Source of the DNA: Paragordius varius
Lineage: Eukaryota; Nematomorpha
Direction: 5' to 3'
DNA length: 64,000 nucleotides
Assembly: GCA_964247055.1 (NCBI GenBank)
Contig: OZ176050.1
Coordinates: forward strand, 7,564,001 to 7,628,000
Shown piece after piece: positions 12,101 to 26,244 of this stretch (position 1 is its first letter; every line of letters starts with the position of its first letter). A program made the translations under genes and the position numbers. A model generated the notes under the pieces. That model was not told where the DNA came from and ran no database searches. It saw nothing but the letters and a program-made list of their open reading frames with translations.

Positions 12101-12596
12101 CAAAAATCTGGCCGTGGACCATTGGATAGAGATTGGTTAAAAGTTTATACTGAGAATTGGAAGAAGGAAAATAAATATTCCGAAAGTCAACTAAAACGAT
12201 CTCCTGTTCAATACCCCCAAGTTTTTCAGTTTTTATTATCAGCGTATAATCAATCTCGCTATTTTTTTTCAATGATATAACTTTTTAATTTTGTGTGATG
12301 AATTAAAATTTTCATTTCTTTTCATTTAAAATCAAATCGCTCTATTTTTAGGGTACTAACTTGAACATTAAATTTGATCCTTGTGTTAAATCTAAAGGTC
12401 TGTTGTTTAAACCAATTTTTTTTAATCATTACAAAAATATATATGAAATAATTATGTATGATTTTTAGGGTTATAATGAAAAACGAGTCATGTGCGCTTA
12501 CAAACTTTGTCGGATCGATTTTAGATATTGGGGAATGCAAAGCAAAGTTGAAAAATTTATAAATGATATTGGTATGAAAAATAATAAATATTTTTT

Positions 12597-12632
<36 letters not shown>

Positions 12633-15600
12633 AAGATAAATGTTTTGACATTATTTGAATTGTATGCCTTTTGCTTTGTAAACTTTAATATAAACGTTAA
12701 AATATTTATGAATCTCTAACTCTTTTAATGTGTTACTAGGATACTTAAAATTCAAACTCGCACCTTATGTGTTTGAGTAGTTGCTGTTTTAATTTTCTAA
12801 ACCATAACTTCTCACTAACATTGTTAGCCCTGTGCAAAGGAGAGTTAAAAACTTTTAACTACTTATTAAAACAATATAATTTATTTCTCCCTTATAAATG
12901 AAAACGGAAAAAGAATATTTTACACCGTACATATTTTTATGTTAACCCAACAGCATTGAGAAAAACTATGGTTACTGCTCACCAACAAGCCTGGTGCTGG
13001 CAAGATGAATGGATAGGCCTTACCATTGATGATATACGACGCTTAGAAAGTGAAACAGCCCAAATCCTCGCAGCTAAAATGGGAACCGAAGTTAACCAGC
13101 TAGAAGAAGGCCAAACAGAACCAAACAAAGAAAATCCTGACTATTCAACTTTTCAATTCTCTGATACAAATAAAAAAAGTGCAGGTGAAAATGGTATTAT
13201 ATATCCTACCAATCAATGTCCCATACAATGCGGTGTGCCACAGGCTGAAACTACTACTGCTGCTACTTATCTTAAAAGGTTTTGTTTTTGTTTAAATATT
13301 ACTTGTAAGGTTAAGTTTATGACAAGTGAACACTGTCAAATATGTAAATATATTTTGTGATTAATTTACGGGAATAAATAATTTAAATATTATTAATATA
13401 GTTAAATATCATTAATATAGTCAATCATATATTCAATGGTTTATTTTGAAATTAAGCAATTATACTATTATCCTACATTATGATAAACAAATGTTAGAAT
13501 TTGGTTATTTAAAAAGCTATCTCACTCTTAAGAATCTATCAGACCCAAACCAAAATTTCCTTATTCTTTAGCCTTTTTACCCTTTAACCTATCGGTCAAA
13601 CATAATTGAAATTTTAAAAACTTTATTGATAATTTTTAGACAATCGTTTTCAACCATAGGCTCTCCTAATGCCGATAGAAGCAGTCTTTTAATGTCCAAA
13701 GTTCCTTCCTTGATAGAACTTTTGGGAACCGAAGATCCAGCTTTGCAAATGACGCCAACAAAATCAAACACACAATATGAGTTAACGCATAATTTTGAGG
13801 ATCCGGACGAAAAGGGTTATCAATCAGACAGTGAAGGTATGAGATAATCATATGTTATTAATTTGGATTAAAAGTATTACCGTATGAATATTATTTTGGT
13901 CGTTTTTTAGTAAATATACCATTTACACATCAAATTCACCCCCGAAAAATTTAATTTTGCCCCTTAGTTTTGACATTTTTAAAAAATGAAACATATTACT
14001 ATACACAATATAATAAACTATGCCACTAAAAATATTTTATACAATAATGAATTACATAAGCCCAAAAACACATAAATTTGAAGTGTTTGGGGGTGAATTT
14101 GAGGTTTAAATGGTATATTGCCAGGTATTATTAACAAAAAAGAGAAATATGTTTTATTATTTTTTATAAAATTAGGTAGTGATCAAACGGGAGACGAATC
14201 TCTTTTCTACGATGCCATGGATGATTATAGTCCACAATCCAAAATATCAAATGGTTTATTGCTTAATTACATTTATATTTTTTTTAAATATAAAATAATT
14301 TTGCTAATTCTAATTATTTTTTTGTTTTAATATGGATTTAGAATCCCATGATCTCTCTTTTCCAAAGATGTTAATTATTGTGATGCATGGTGGCAATTTT
14401 TTGGATGATCTGCGAAATTCTACCATCGATGATTTGCGTAAAAATGATATAGCCACGTTTCAAATGAAATTTTTTAAAGGTATGCTTTATTTTTTTTAAC
14501 TAAAATATCCCATATAAATTTTTAACAGAGAAGGTAAAAATGAAAAATTTATTTGAAAAATACTGGCATATTTGTGTTATGTTTAGTAAATATCTAGCCG
14601 ATATGTACATATTTTGATGAAAATGCCGTAACAAATAATCTAATCAAAGATTGTAATCCTTTTTATTCAAGCATTGCTAATGGGATATTGTAACTTTTTA
14701 AAATTATATGACCGTAAGAAACCAATTTATGGCAATATTAACAACGCATACTTTGAAATTATTTTCGCTATCAAAGTACGTCGTTTGCCAATAAAAATCT
14801 CCAAGTAATAAATAAACTTTAATCCAGGTTAACAAATTATATTAATCTTTAAAATTTCTCTCCTCTTAATTTTCTCGTTTGCCTTTCATATGAAACCGAA
14901 AAATATACACGGCGTTTTATGAACTACATTTATAAAGACTGTATCATAATTATTTGGCCATTTAACAACCAAAAATCACAATTAAAATGAATTAATATAC
15001 CTCTTAATTAATAACCTTTTTCTCATGATACATTTTGGCCACCTACATGCTAAAATATATTATAAAATCACTAGATGTCTATTTCAGTTACTCTTATATG
15101 TTCAACAAATGATCAATGCTTACCCAAATATAATCCTTGATTTTTTAAGCAAATATACTAATATTTTTATTTATGCTGTCCCATTATGTTTTATGTTAAC
15201 TTGAAATAATTTATTATTATAATTTCTTTAATATCGTATTAGTTTTGAATGAACGCTTTCATGAAACAGTAGCTAACAATGTGAGCTTTGAACCAATATA
15301 CCTAAATGATTGCTATTGGGATGTTTTACAATGTGTCAAAAGGTTAAATATTTTTTAAAATAATTTTAAACTCTGTATACGCTTGAATACATAATAGTTA
15401 AAATCTGGAATCAATAAAACGGACAAAAACTATATGTGCAAATTATAAAATTATTTTGGGATATATTTTAATGCTAGTTTTAAGCAATTCAAAATAAAAT
15501 ATAATTGGAATAATTATAATTTTTATTAATTTTTTTCGTGTTATATAGTTGATAATAGATGATCCTTATTATTTTTATTAAAAAAATCTCAACGTGCTAG

Positions 15601-18600
15601 TATAATTTCCATTAATCCGATAAAAATAATATTTTTGTATGGAAAATAATGTAAAAAATTTAACAAAATCTGAACAACAATTTTATGCACCGATTATATT
15701 TTTGTCTTTCAATATATAGCTTACGACCCAATGGATATTACGGAAATCTAAAAAGCATAAATCTTACACCCCTACAGTCAGTAGATGTGAACAATGGTAA
15801 TTGTAATGATAAAAATTTGGAATGCGATATTCCAATCGCTGCATTGCCATTATTAATTTATAATAATCAAGGAATGTACGAAAATGGGTTTGACGACAAT
15901 TTCGTTTCCAAACTGAAAGAAACCATCAATAATTATCCAAAACATCAGGTTTTTACTTGTTTCAAAGCGTTTTCTTTTTACCCATAGCTACACTTATAAG
16001 GATCAATTTTAGTGATAACAAAAATTTTCCCAATAATAAATACCTAAATAATACATTTAAAACTTAAATTCACCTCACTTATTTTAAATGAATTCATTTT
16101 ATCAAATTTTATGAGAGAAAATTTCAAATCTAAAATCACTAAAAAAATCCCTTTTGTATATTTTTGTTTTTTTGGGGGGGAGGGGGGAATGCGAATTATT
16201 TTTTGCGCAAATTTATTTTTTGTATGAATATCTTTATATATATAATTTAAGGTGATTTTGGTAACCGATTCCGTTGCATCAACCGTTCTTATGAATCTCA
16301 TATGTTCGATCTCAAATCACTCCTATCAATCTCCAAAATATAAAACTTTTTTATCCGATATGAAACATATAATGCGACAAATATCACACATATTTTGTTT
16401 GGGGAGTCCAATGGCATTACCACTTTATTACAATATATCAACTTTAAATAAATCTTCCGATTTAAACCATGTTAAAAAAGACAAAGAAATACACAGAATT
16501 AGTTATGTCTTTAAAGAAATTTTTTCACAAACTAAGCTACATAACATGTTTTATGAAACGGATCCATTTGCGTTCAGGATGGAACCGTTGATAAATGAGC
16601 TTTTTGCATACATATCTCCCGTGATAGTCGAAAATTTCTTGAATGAGCACCAGAATTTACCCCATCTTTCGCTCGCCAAAAATGATCAAATAGCATCTCA
16701 GAACCAATCATCCTCCACAACGTTGGGTAAGTTTCTTTATTTTAATATGTAAAATCGTATAATTATCTCATATTTTATATAATTTTATTATAGAAAACAC
16801 TATAAAATCTAACATGATTTTGATACAAAACATCGATCTCAATTTTCCCCATATACTTTCATCGTTTTACACAAAACCAAAGCTTAATGTAAATTTGGAT
16901 GACGAACTGGTTTCCGCAGGTATAATTATAGTTTCTTGTCTTTTATTTTGTTGAAAAAATCAAATTTCAAATTTTGTAATGATTTTATTTTTTTAAAAGC
17001 TAACATTCTTATTAATATTTTAATTTGTGATCATTTTTAGTAAAAAATACATTTATGTTATTAGTCGAAACGAGTTGGTGGACATCACCTTCTCGCATAG
17101 ATTATGTGCTAAAATCCTATCCTGTGAATCTTAATGCTTCCCATTTCCCTGTCTCCATTCTTCCACACATTTTTTATGCCGGATATTGGCAAAGTCGTTC
17201 CATCGTTGAATATATCATATGTGTGGCCATAAGTCCATACATTTCAAACGCTCTTTTTATTAAACCGCGACAGACATCAAAAATAATGTTGGGCAAAAAA
17301 ACTTCCTTATTATCATCATCATCATCATCGCATAACAGGTTTAGTGTGAGTACGTTAAATTCAAAACGCACTTCGGCATTCCTTAAAAATTATTATAAGC
17401 AGCATAAAAAAGAGGATGTAAATGATAAAAATACATTTATCCCAAATTATTACGCCAATAATTCTGAAAGTTTTACCAAAGTTAAAACACCAAAGAGCGG
17501 AAGACCTGGAATCCTAAGTAAAACATTGACCAAAGATTATCTCAATATTCAGCCCAGGTCTACTTTGCGATTCAAACCGAGTTGGACACGTACAAAAACA
17601 AGCTTAATCCAATCTAAGGTAACTACGCTTCTTTTAAGTTGGTTATTTAATTTAAATTGTTAAATGAGTGCAGATGGTTTATTAAAATTATTTAGCTTTT
17701 AAACACGAGTCAATAAATAAAAGCTCCAGTTGATTGCATTTTCATTAACTTTATTATAGATATTTTAGCGATTTTATATACAGTAACCCATGGAGTTTAA
17801 TATAATTTGCTTAAAGATGATAACATAATTTTAATAATAAAGTAGAAACATCTTCAAATTTTGTATTTTTTATTTGTTAAAATATAAAGTATCCATAATG
17901 ACATGTATAGAGTATCAGTACTAATCACCGGGCCAATGACGTTATTGTAAATCCTGATATGACACAAACATTGATAGCTAAATTTTCTTATGGGCCATTG
18001 GATGTTTTTACGTTGGAAGGCGAAAAAGTGGATATCTACTTTCAAAGGGATGAAATTATGAATACAATCTACAAAAATATTTGGCTCAATAAACAACAAC
18101 AACACATGGATGATAATTATAAAGATGAAAAAACAATCAAAATAAACGGTAATCCACAAAGTGTGGAAACAATTCCGAAATCAGAACAAGATGAATGGAC
18201 CTATTTAGCTAGCTCTTATACTGATACTCATGGCCGTATCATATACGATATACCAAATGCTTTAAAGCTTCCCGAAGGAATATGGAAAATTAAAATGGTC
18301 ATACGGTAAAGAAATCTATATGTTTCGTTAATTTCATATTTTGACGTTAAAATTTTTAAAATAAATACTATTTTATTTGGCGACTTAAGGTACGCGGAAA
18401 TCTGGATTTTATACTTTATAAACATATTTTATTTATACATAGATATATAAATTTTTCATAGTAATTTACTACATATATTACGCCCGCGAATTAGAAAACC
18501 AATACAACAAGCAGATGAAATTACTCCAGCCGAAGGTGTCTATAACGAAAATATTTTGTACAAACCACAAAAAGATGACAAATTGAATTTTCATTCACGT

Positions 18601-21600
18601 TTAACAAAGCGTTCTTCCTCTATCATACCTGTGATAATACCTGAAGAAGATCATAATATACATGATCCAGAGATGGACTCTCAAGGCGACATGAATGCTC
18701 GAAAGGAATATTTGACGCTTAAAACGCTCAGCAAAAATGGTCAATTTTTACATTTTTTAATAATCTTGTGTATCTCAAATTTTGAATCGAGTTCACCTAA
18801 AAAGATATATTTGTTATTTTATATATAAAACATTTAACTTATAGGCAATTTGTCGGTATTATATTACCAATTATATATTAATGGGCTCATATTATTATCA
18901 GATCCCATCAATTCAAATCATCAACGGGGCCGAGTTTCATCTTCCAAAGATGAAGGCAATCAAAAATTGGTAAACATTTATAACGATAATAATAATAATT
19001 ACAACACGACCACCTTGAATGATGAACATTTCGTTATTTTCAATTGCGCTGTCGTTGCACCCTGGACCCCGATTATCGTATTTAGTATAGATGGTGCATT
19101 TACCGATAATATAAGTCTCACGGGCAAAGATCCCAAACTCAAACCGGGTGCCATTGATTTAGCCCGACTGTATGTACAGGAAAGGGGATGTTTAGTCCTT
19201 TACCTAACCGCTAGACCAACTTACCAAATGAATAATGTGATGGAATGGTTAGCACTTCGACACTTCCCACGCACTGTACTAATCCATTTTGCTGACCATG
19301 GTGTGGATGAAACATTACGGAAAAAGCTTACAAAAGATGAGGAATCGGATAATAATTATAAGCAAACGATTGGACGAAAATTGGCCCGTCAAAGTTTGGA
19401 TGGTAAAAAGATAGTTTTTGTTTGTTAGTTTACATAGCTGTGTTTTATAAAGTATTGTACATTTGGACCCATTTTATTTTTTTCTTATGGAATTATATAT
19501 GTGAGAAGGGATTTATTGAATTGATGTCTATTTTTTTGAAAACCGTCTAATAATATCATTATGATAGTATTCATCATATCTTTTACTTTATTACTTCAAA
19601 ACAGTTTATTAAATTTAATAAATAATTATTATGGCTTTGTATAAATTCATATCCTCTATAATGTTTAACATACAAATATTATTCTTTGCAGACATCTCAT
19701 CTCAGATTGATGATATATCCCATGATAATTCAATCAAATCATCGTCGAATGTGTTGGCTGACAAAAATGGCCAATCCGGATTCACAAAATTAATAAAATC
19801 TGTATGCCAACAATATAAAAAAATTAATATATAATTTTAATTATTCCATGTATAGTGTTTTTTATGTGTTTGTTTAGGCTTATTCATCTCCACTTAAGCA
19901 TAGCCTAAGTTCTGCTAGTAAATCTTCAGTAAGGCCTGATGATACATCTCTCTTTTCACAAAGTATAGTCGGAATGAAGGATAAAGCTAATTTTCTGGCT
20001 TATTTAGTCGAACAGGTTTTTTATTTTTATAAAAATGCACATTTTTTGCGGGAAAAATACTTTCTTTTGGCTTTAAGGTCATATACATACCATTTATAAT
20101 TCAAATTCACCCTAAAAATATATTATGTTTTCGGCTTATCATTAATATGAAGTATATTTCTACCACATAGTTTATTATTTTTTCAGCATTATATTAATTT
20201 TAAACAAATTTAAAAATATCAAAAATAAGGATAATTTTTAATCTTAAAAAACACATAATTTTTTAGGGTAAATTCGCATTGTTCAAGGGTGAAAAGTTGA
20301 ATTGTGCAAATATAAATTTGAACTGTAAATAGTGTATTAAAACCAAATATTATTTAACATAAAAATTTATTTTGAGATAAGAATCAAATAATTAGTTTGT
20401 TTACAATTTTCAAACTGAATTTTGAACTAAATTTATAATAAAACACATTTTTTATGGAGATAAATATATATAAATATATGTGTGTAGAAAAAATATATTA
20501 TATAATTACGTAAGCATAAATTTTTTTTATTTATTTAAATGATGGATAATATATGCCTTGACCATTACTTTATATTTAATGCTATTTAAGATAAATTCTT
20601 ATATGCGTATAGGTTGGTGTTCACATAACTGTTGCTTATGGTTCTTCCAAAGATATACCAATTTATTGTGCACTAACCAAACCGCCTGAACGAATATACA
20701 GTTTAAGTAAATTATCCAGAAAATATCAGGGAAAAGCTGTGGTATATTTTACAAATGATAACTTTTCTTCATTAATTTTTTGTGAAGCAATATTATACAG
20801 TTTCCTCAAATAGTTTTTATCTCACGGATACCCTCAACATATCAGCGAGTTGCGTCAGGATTATGCTAATGCTATTATCCCGAAAAAAATATCACTCGAG
20901 AGTGCAAACGTGACACAAGTTATTTAAATTATATTTTATGATTAACTTTGCAAAGCAATGTAAAAATATCCACTTCATTGGTTTCGTCATGATTATTATT
21001 TTGCTGCAGGTTGGGGAATGTTTATAAATGTAAATGTCATTGATCGAGTATTGGATAATTAAAGAGTAATATACACTTGTAATAATGGTACAACGAAGAA
21101 AAAGTTATCCATTAATTCCACAACATTTAAAATACCTATTTAAACAATTTTGTAGGAATATTTTTTAATTTTAAAGTATAGACAGAATATCGACTTGGAT
21201 TACATCTGATTTTTGTATTACTAATTTTATTTTTTCCCTATACTTATTCAATTATTAGTAGGTATTACGTTGTTTTGTGGTCCTCGCTTAAAAACTTAAG
21301 ATAAATGCATTTTTACAGTCAGTAATCGACTTACCAGATAAACTTTATTGAATTAGAAATGTTTCGGAATGAAAAAATAAAAAGGAAAAAAAATATTATA
21401 AAAAAATTTCTTATTTTTACCTATGAGAATAAATTTAATTATCGATTTAAATTGTATTATTTTATATACATATAGTGGTATAATCATAAAGGAAGTTTCA
21501 AAGGTTCAAATTCATACAAAAGGGAAAACGTATATGCGGGAGGTGAGTCCCAATTTTCCGCCAATTTCAATAGCCTACCGCGAACAATCGAAAATCCCGA

Positions 21601-21712
21601 CATTAGCAATCAAGTTCAAACGGAATCTTTTGTGCCTAATAGATCAGAAGGGACCAAATCTTCCAATATCGATAATCGAAAATTAAGTTTTGGCCGCATA
21701 TTTAAACGCTAA
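9128..21712 (+). CDS. rdgB: rdgB/PITPNM-type membrane-associated phosphatidylinositol transfer protein (22 exons)
   Basis: Exons: 9128-9205, 9393-9537, 11246-11449, 12030-12220, 12469-12571, 12954-13278, 13640-13836, 14176-14253, 14342-14479, 15243-15342, 15720-15948, 16252-16726, 16794-16919, 17041-17618, 17911-18305, 18462-18739, 18845-19402, 19692-19801, 19878-20015, 20613-20741, 20814-20918, 21476-21712. All phases agree, giving 1638 residues. Residues 1 to about 285 are the PITP lipid-exchange domain (MLIKEYRIP, EEEAWNAYPYT, MCAYKLCRIDFRYWGMQ). An FFAT-like ER-tethering motif LFYDAMD lies at 424-430. The DDHD region starts near 597 (FCLGSPMALPLYY, DPFAFRMEPLI, SRIDYVL). The LNS2 domain has VFSIDG near 1293 and AYGSSKD in exon 20. 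The family moves phosphatidylinositol and phosphatidic acid at ER-plasma membrane contacts. It is longer than usual (about 1050-1350 residues) because of Ser/Asn-rich inserts. Exons 4 and 21 use weak CAA|GTTTTT and CAA|GTTATT donors. Reading through the latter would end at 20927. Confidence 0.93.
13917..14115. mobile_element. MITE in rdgB intron 7 (TA-flanked)
   Basis: The ends TACCATTTACACATCAAATT with CACCCCC and GGGGGTGAATTTGAGG with TTTAAATGGTA are inverted repeats around a 199-bp non-coding unit. It is flanked on both sides by TA, as expected for a Tc1/mariner-type target duplication. A diverged relative lies at 20088-20335. Confidence 0.75.
20088..20335. mobile_element. diverged MITE of the same family, rdgB intron 19
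   Basis: The left end TACCATTTATAATTCAAATT with CACCC resembles the left end of the 13917 element. The right side TTTGAACTGTAAATAGTG is a degraded inverted match. It is older than the intron 7 copy. Confidence 0.5.
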
Positions 21713-22039
21713 AATATAATTATTATTATTTTTATATATAGAAGTAAGAAATGGTGTTTAAAAATTAGTCTAAATGCGTGCAATATTGAAAAGCTTTATC
21801 AGTCTATTATTTATATTATTGTATGTTTATACCTAGTTAATTATATGTATCCTAATATTCAATACTCATTTCTATTATTATACCTATACCATAAAAGGTA
21901 AAATGTATCAATAAATAGTAATTATTATAATTTATTCTACAACATAAAGATAAAGTAACTTATAATAGGTAATGAATTATCACATAAAATTTGGTTTTTC
22001 GTGAAAAAAACTAAAAAAAATTTTGTAAATATTTATATT

Positions 22040-23755
22040 TCAATTTGAATCTTGTTTTTTCCATTCTACACATTTCGGACAACAATAAGGATAGAGAGCT
22101 GTACGATTCGTCTCTATTTTCTCACAATCGATTAACTTTGGTCCACATCTATTATTGTTATATAATTTTTTAGATTATTTTAGATGGCTAGTTGCATATT
22201 GTATGCAATAATTCCGTTTAGTTCAATTGATATTTTGTATATGAGTAAAATAATCATTTTTATATGCTAGAAAAGGATTCAAGTTAATCTTTTTATATTT
22301 ATATTAGTTAGTAGTTTTTTTTACTGGATAATTAAACAATAATCCAAATATTGGTTATTAGATTATATAAATTTTAAACGAAATAAATTTTAAACGTTTT
22401 TTGACTATAATCTAAACATTATATGATTATGTTTTAGTTAAAACCGAGTTTATTTAAGGTTGATGGATCAATCAATGTTAAATTTAAAGAACATTTAAGT
22501 TAATAAAGATACGTATATATGGTTAAAAGAGGATAAGTTTTGGGTCCACATTCGGCTCTTAAACAATCTGGTAGATATGCGGTCTCATTTGCGCCAATCG
22601 TCCAATTCAAATAATGACATTCAATGTCTATTAAAATTTAAATGTTTAACATTTACACTTGAAATTGACCCTCAAACGTAAATATATCCTTTCTTATGTT
22701 TTAATCAAATTATTAATTTTTAGCACAGTTTTTATTTTTTTCTGTTTTAACACATCCATCCAATTATATAGAAAAAGTGTTTTTTTGATTTAAAATACCA
22801 TAAAATAAATTTTGATAAATTTTGTCAGAAGAAAATTCAAGTAATATTTAGCTTATATTATAAATTGATTACGTTTTATATTAAAAATTATATCCACTCA
22901 GGTTTATGTGTATATATAAAGTGAGTAAGGAGTATTACGGGCTAGGATATAGGAGCGTGGGAATCCTTTCATAGGTTAATTTTATTTTTGTTTTTTAGCA
23001 ATAGAATTTAAAATAACATTTTCGCTATTGAAAATTTATCGGATAATTATTTAAAATAATAATTCATATTTTTAAAACAATTTATCTTATTTTATTCAAT
23101 CATAAAATATCATAAAAATAATGCTTGATTTTAAGAAAGAATTCAATCGCAAAATGAAATGATAGATATTAGAAAAATTGAAGAGTTTTAAAAATGATTT
23201 TTGTTTACGCCATTAATATAATTGGATTTACGAAACATAAAATATGACTTGTTGGTTGGTTGAATATTTTATGTTATAACATTAATACAAATACCATTTC
23301 TATGAAATATAGAATGTGTCCTCATTGTTCGCGACACTTTTTATTCATAATTAATTATGCCTAGTAAATTTCAATACTTTATATAAAAGAAAGTCAATCT
23401 TTAAAAATTTTCTGATTAATTCTAAAGAACCTCCACAGTCAATTCTAAAATTGGGTATGTTATAATAACCATTAAAGAATTAATCGGATTTTACAATTAT
23501 AATTATATACAATATGGCTAAAATATAAAAAAGTAAAAAAATTAACTAAAAGTCAATACTTCTGTTGTTGCTATTTGGCAATAATATATAACTTTCCAAC
23601 AATGTCTTTACAGTTTATTTGAATTAAACTTACTTTAAACATAAAAATGTAATTATACCATTCGAGCTAGGTTGAATACTAATCACTGCCATATTAACGC
23701 TCATTATTATGCAAAGGAATAATAACCAAGAATAGAGGATTGAGTTTGAATTCAT
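22040..23755 (-). CDS. secreted SVWC (Vago-like) protein, gene 1
   Basis: Exons on the minus strand are 23755-23659, 22627-22513 and 22148-22040, giving 106 residues. Exon 1 encodes a signal peptide (MNSNSILYSWLLFLCIIMSV) and ends in phase 1. Exon 2 carries C-x15-17-C-x4-C (PDCLRAECG). Exon 3 carries CGPKLIDC and the diagnostic YPYCCPKC. The eight cysteines in this order fit the single-domain von Willebrand factor C family, secreted arthropod proteins that include Vago and respond to infection or nutrition. No membrane segment follows the signal. The gene converges on rdgB. A tail of Lys/Gln/Asp residues follows the domain. The specific ligand or role is unknown. Confidence 0.85.
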
Positions 23756-24209
23756 TTTTTAATGAATGTGAATGATAATGAAAAAATAATAATGGATAAA
23801 AGGCAAGATATCATTTGGCTTAAATATCGCATAACTAACACGTGCGAAAGTTTTCGCATAATAATAACATCATAGATAGCAACAATAAACCCGCTTGTCA
23901 AAGAGTGACAGAAATGAGTCATGTAAATTTTATTTTAAACGGAAACGAATTCAACTTTACATAAGTTTTTTAATATTATATATAATATTTATATATATAA
24001 ATATATATCTATTATATATTTATAGTGCCCTAGGTTATTTTACTCTGGGTACATTCCATTGCGTTTTAATTGCGCTCAATGTTAATGTGATGAAATAAAA
24101 TTGTAAGAATGTGCAATAGTTACATTTTATTCTTAAACGTAGCAGTTTTGATTATATTTAAGCTTTCAAATCTTATTTCTTAAATTTATGATTTTAATAA
24201 TTATAGTTT

Positions 24210-26056
24210 CAGTGGTACTCAAACCGCGGCCCGCGGCCCGACTAAGAGTACTTTAAAATTGCCCTATGACCATATTGATACTTAAATTATTTTTTTTATT
24301 GATGAATTTTTAAAATACACATAAAAATTTTCGCTTATTTTAATATTATTTTCTTTGGATTTAATTTTGGCACAATTTGAGAAGTAAAATTCCCTACATT
24401 AAAGTGATTATAAAATTTTGGCACACGTTGTTTCTGTTTCTATGTTCTATTTTCTTTTCTATTTTGAAATTTTTATTTCATTCCTTTTTTGTATTTAAGC
24501 CAGCCTTTGAGTCAAACTTGCATATACCTATCTTTTCATGCTATCCTGCACCATTTTTTATAACTCATTCCCATAAAATGTTTTTCAAATCAACATCATT
24601 AAATTTCGACCTGTTTTTTTATAGCATAATTCAAATTGTATTCCTTTTTTAAAAAAAAATTACATAATATTTAAACATAATTCAAAGGATGACATCTAAT
24701 GCTAAAAAACGTAACTTATCCGATGAAAATGGCTCCTTTAAAAAGGAATTGGAATAAAAAAAATTGCCGTTTGCCTTATATGTAAGGACAACATAATAAA
24801 AAAATACATTGAAAGATATTTTTCAATCCATCATTCTCATAAATTACCAGAAAATCATGAGGAAAGAAACGAAATATATAAAAATAATACCAGAAAGAAA
24901 AATCTATTACCAGAAAAATGTTTTAACATTAGTATCGTATGAAATTTTCGCTATTTAGGAAAAAATTGAAACCGTTTTCTGATACCCAAATAAAAGAATC
25001 TTTAATAAATGGTTGCACTTTTTTATTTGATAAATTCCATAATGATCAAATAATGAGGCAAATTTGAAAAACTTCAACTTTCTGATTCAATATTTGCTCG
25101 ACGCATTGAAGATATATTTAATTATTTTTTTAACAATACGTTATTGTCTGTGAAAAACTGCAATTTCAAGTTTGTTATTGATTCTAGCGCTGATATTAGT
25201 TCAACACCCCAATGTGTGCTCTTTGTGAGATTTTGCAACGACATAATCAACGAGGAATATATAAAATTTTTACCAATGAATAATACCACTAAAGGAAGTG
25301 ATTTTCTTGTAATTGGCACTTTTTTTATAATAATGGTATATCTATGAAAAAAATGGTTTCCTGCAAAGATGGCTGGCCCTCTATGATTGAAATAAACATA
25401 GGATTTATTCCTCTTTTAAAAAGCAAATATAATTTGCAGAATATTTTATCCCCTCACTGCTTTATTCATCAGTAAAACTTGGTTTCGCCTGTAAAAGAAT
25501 CATTCAATTCAATAGTTAAAACGGTTTTGGATATAGTTAGCCACATCCGTGGCAGAGAATTCAACCGCCGTAAACTCGAAAACCTTCTGAAAGACATCCA
25601 CAGTGAGTTTGATATTATTTGTGCACCGCTGTGAGATGGCTAGGCCTTAGTAAAGTATTTATCTTTTATTTTAAGACATGAAATTTCATTATTTATAAAA
25701 GATAATAGAAAGCTTTACGAATGAAGTATGCCAAGAATACATGCAGAAATTGCTTAACTGATGATCATATGGACTACGTATTAGATTGGCCTGTCATGAG
25801 TCGAAACCAAATTTGTCAAAAATTGGTTAATATCAAAATAAATGTTATGAAATGTTTTAATTTTTTAAACTAAATGGTGTAAAAGGAATTAACTGGATTT
25901 ACATAAATGCGATCCGCAAAAAATATTGTGCTGATTTAGATAAATATGTGCATATATGTCAAATAGCTATGGAATATTTTCCATTATAAGGTTCATGGCC
26001 CTCTAAAAAAAAATATATTTTATTTGGCCCGTCAAATTTTTTGGTGAGTACCACTG
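24210..26056 (+). mobile_element. decayed hAT transposon (GTF2IRD2/ZBED5-like transposase)
   Basis: The left end CAGTGGTACTCAAACC is mirrored by the right end GGTGAGTACCACTG, the usual Charlie-type hAT terminus. Between them, plus-strand fragments recall GTF2IRD2-like hAT transposases: CLICKDNIIKKYIE near 24770, FVIDSSADISSTPQCVLFV at 25170-25230, KDGWPSMIEINIGF near 25365, and HIRGREFNRRKLENLLKDIH near 25545. Frame changes and stops are frequent and no convincing 8-bp target duplication remains, so it is old. It is unrelated in its ends to the TAAGGTGACC hAT family. Confidence 0.8.
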
Positions 26057-26198
26057 GCTTAGCTTTTCGCCGGGTGCTTATATAATAAATTAATTATATT
26101 GTAAATATAATTATGTATATTTTAATCAACATTGATTATTAATTATCTGAGCTCAAAAAGCTATGGTATTGAAGAAGAAAGGAATAACCGATTTGGAA

Positions 26199-26244
<46 letters not shown>

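Noticed and set aside
12352-12396. Extra rdgB exon after TTTTTAG at 12351
   Set aside because: Its phase does not fit between the exon ending at 12220 and the one starting at 12469, and PITP homologues need nothing there.
17314-17330. TCATCA run as a microsatellite
   Set aside because: It encodes a Ser run within an rdgB exon and is in frame, so it is coding low complexity.
20919-20927. TAA at 20925-20927 as the end of rdgB
   Set aside because: Possible, but the frame in 21476-21712 (WYNHKGSFKGSNSYKR to KLSFGRIFKR) joins in phase and looks coding, so I prefer splicing after CAA at 20918.
21423-21686. Plus-strand ORF MRINLIIDLN...
   Set aside because: It is in a different frame from the rdgB last exon that overlaps it and has poor composition.
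24377-24652. 91-codon hydrophobic plus-strand ORF
   Set aside because: It lies inside the decayed hAT (24210-26056) upstream of its transposase reading; Phe/Leu richness reflects AT-rich sequence.
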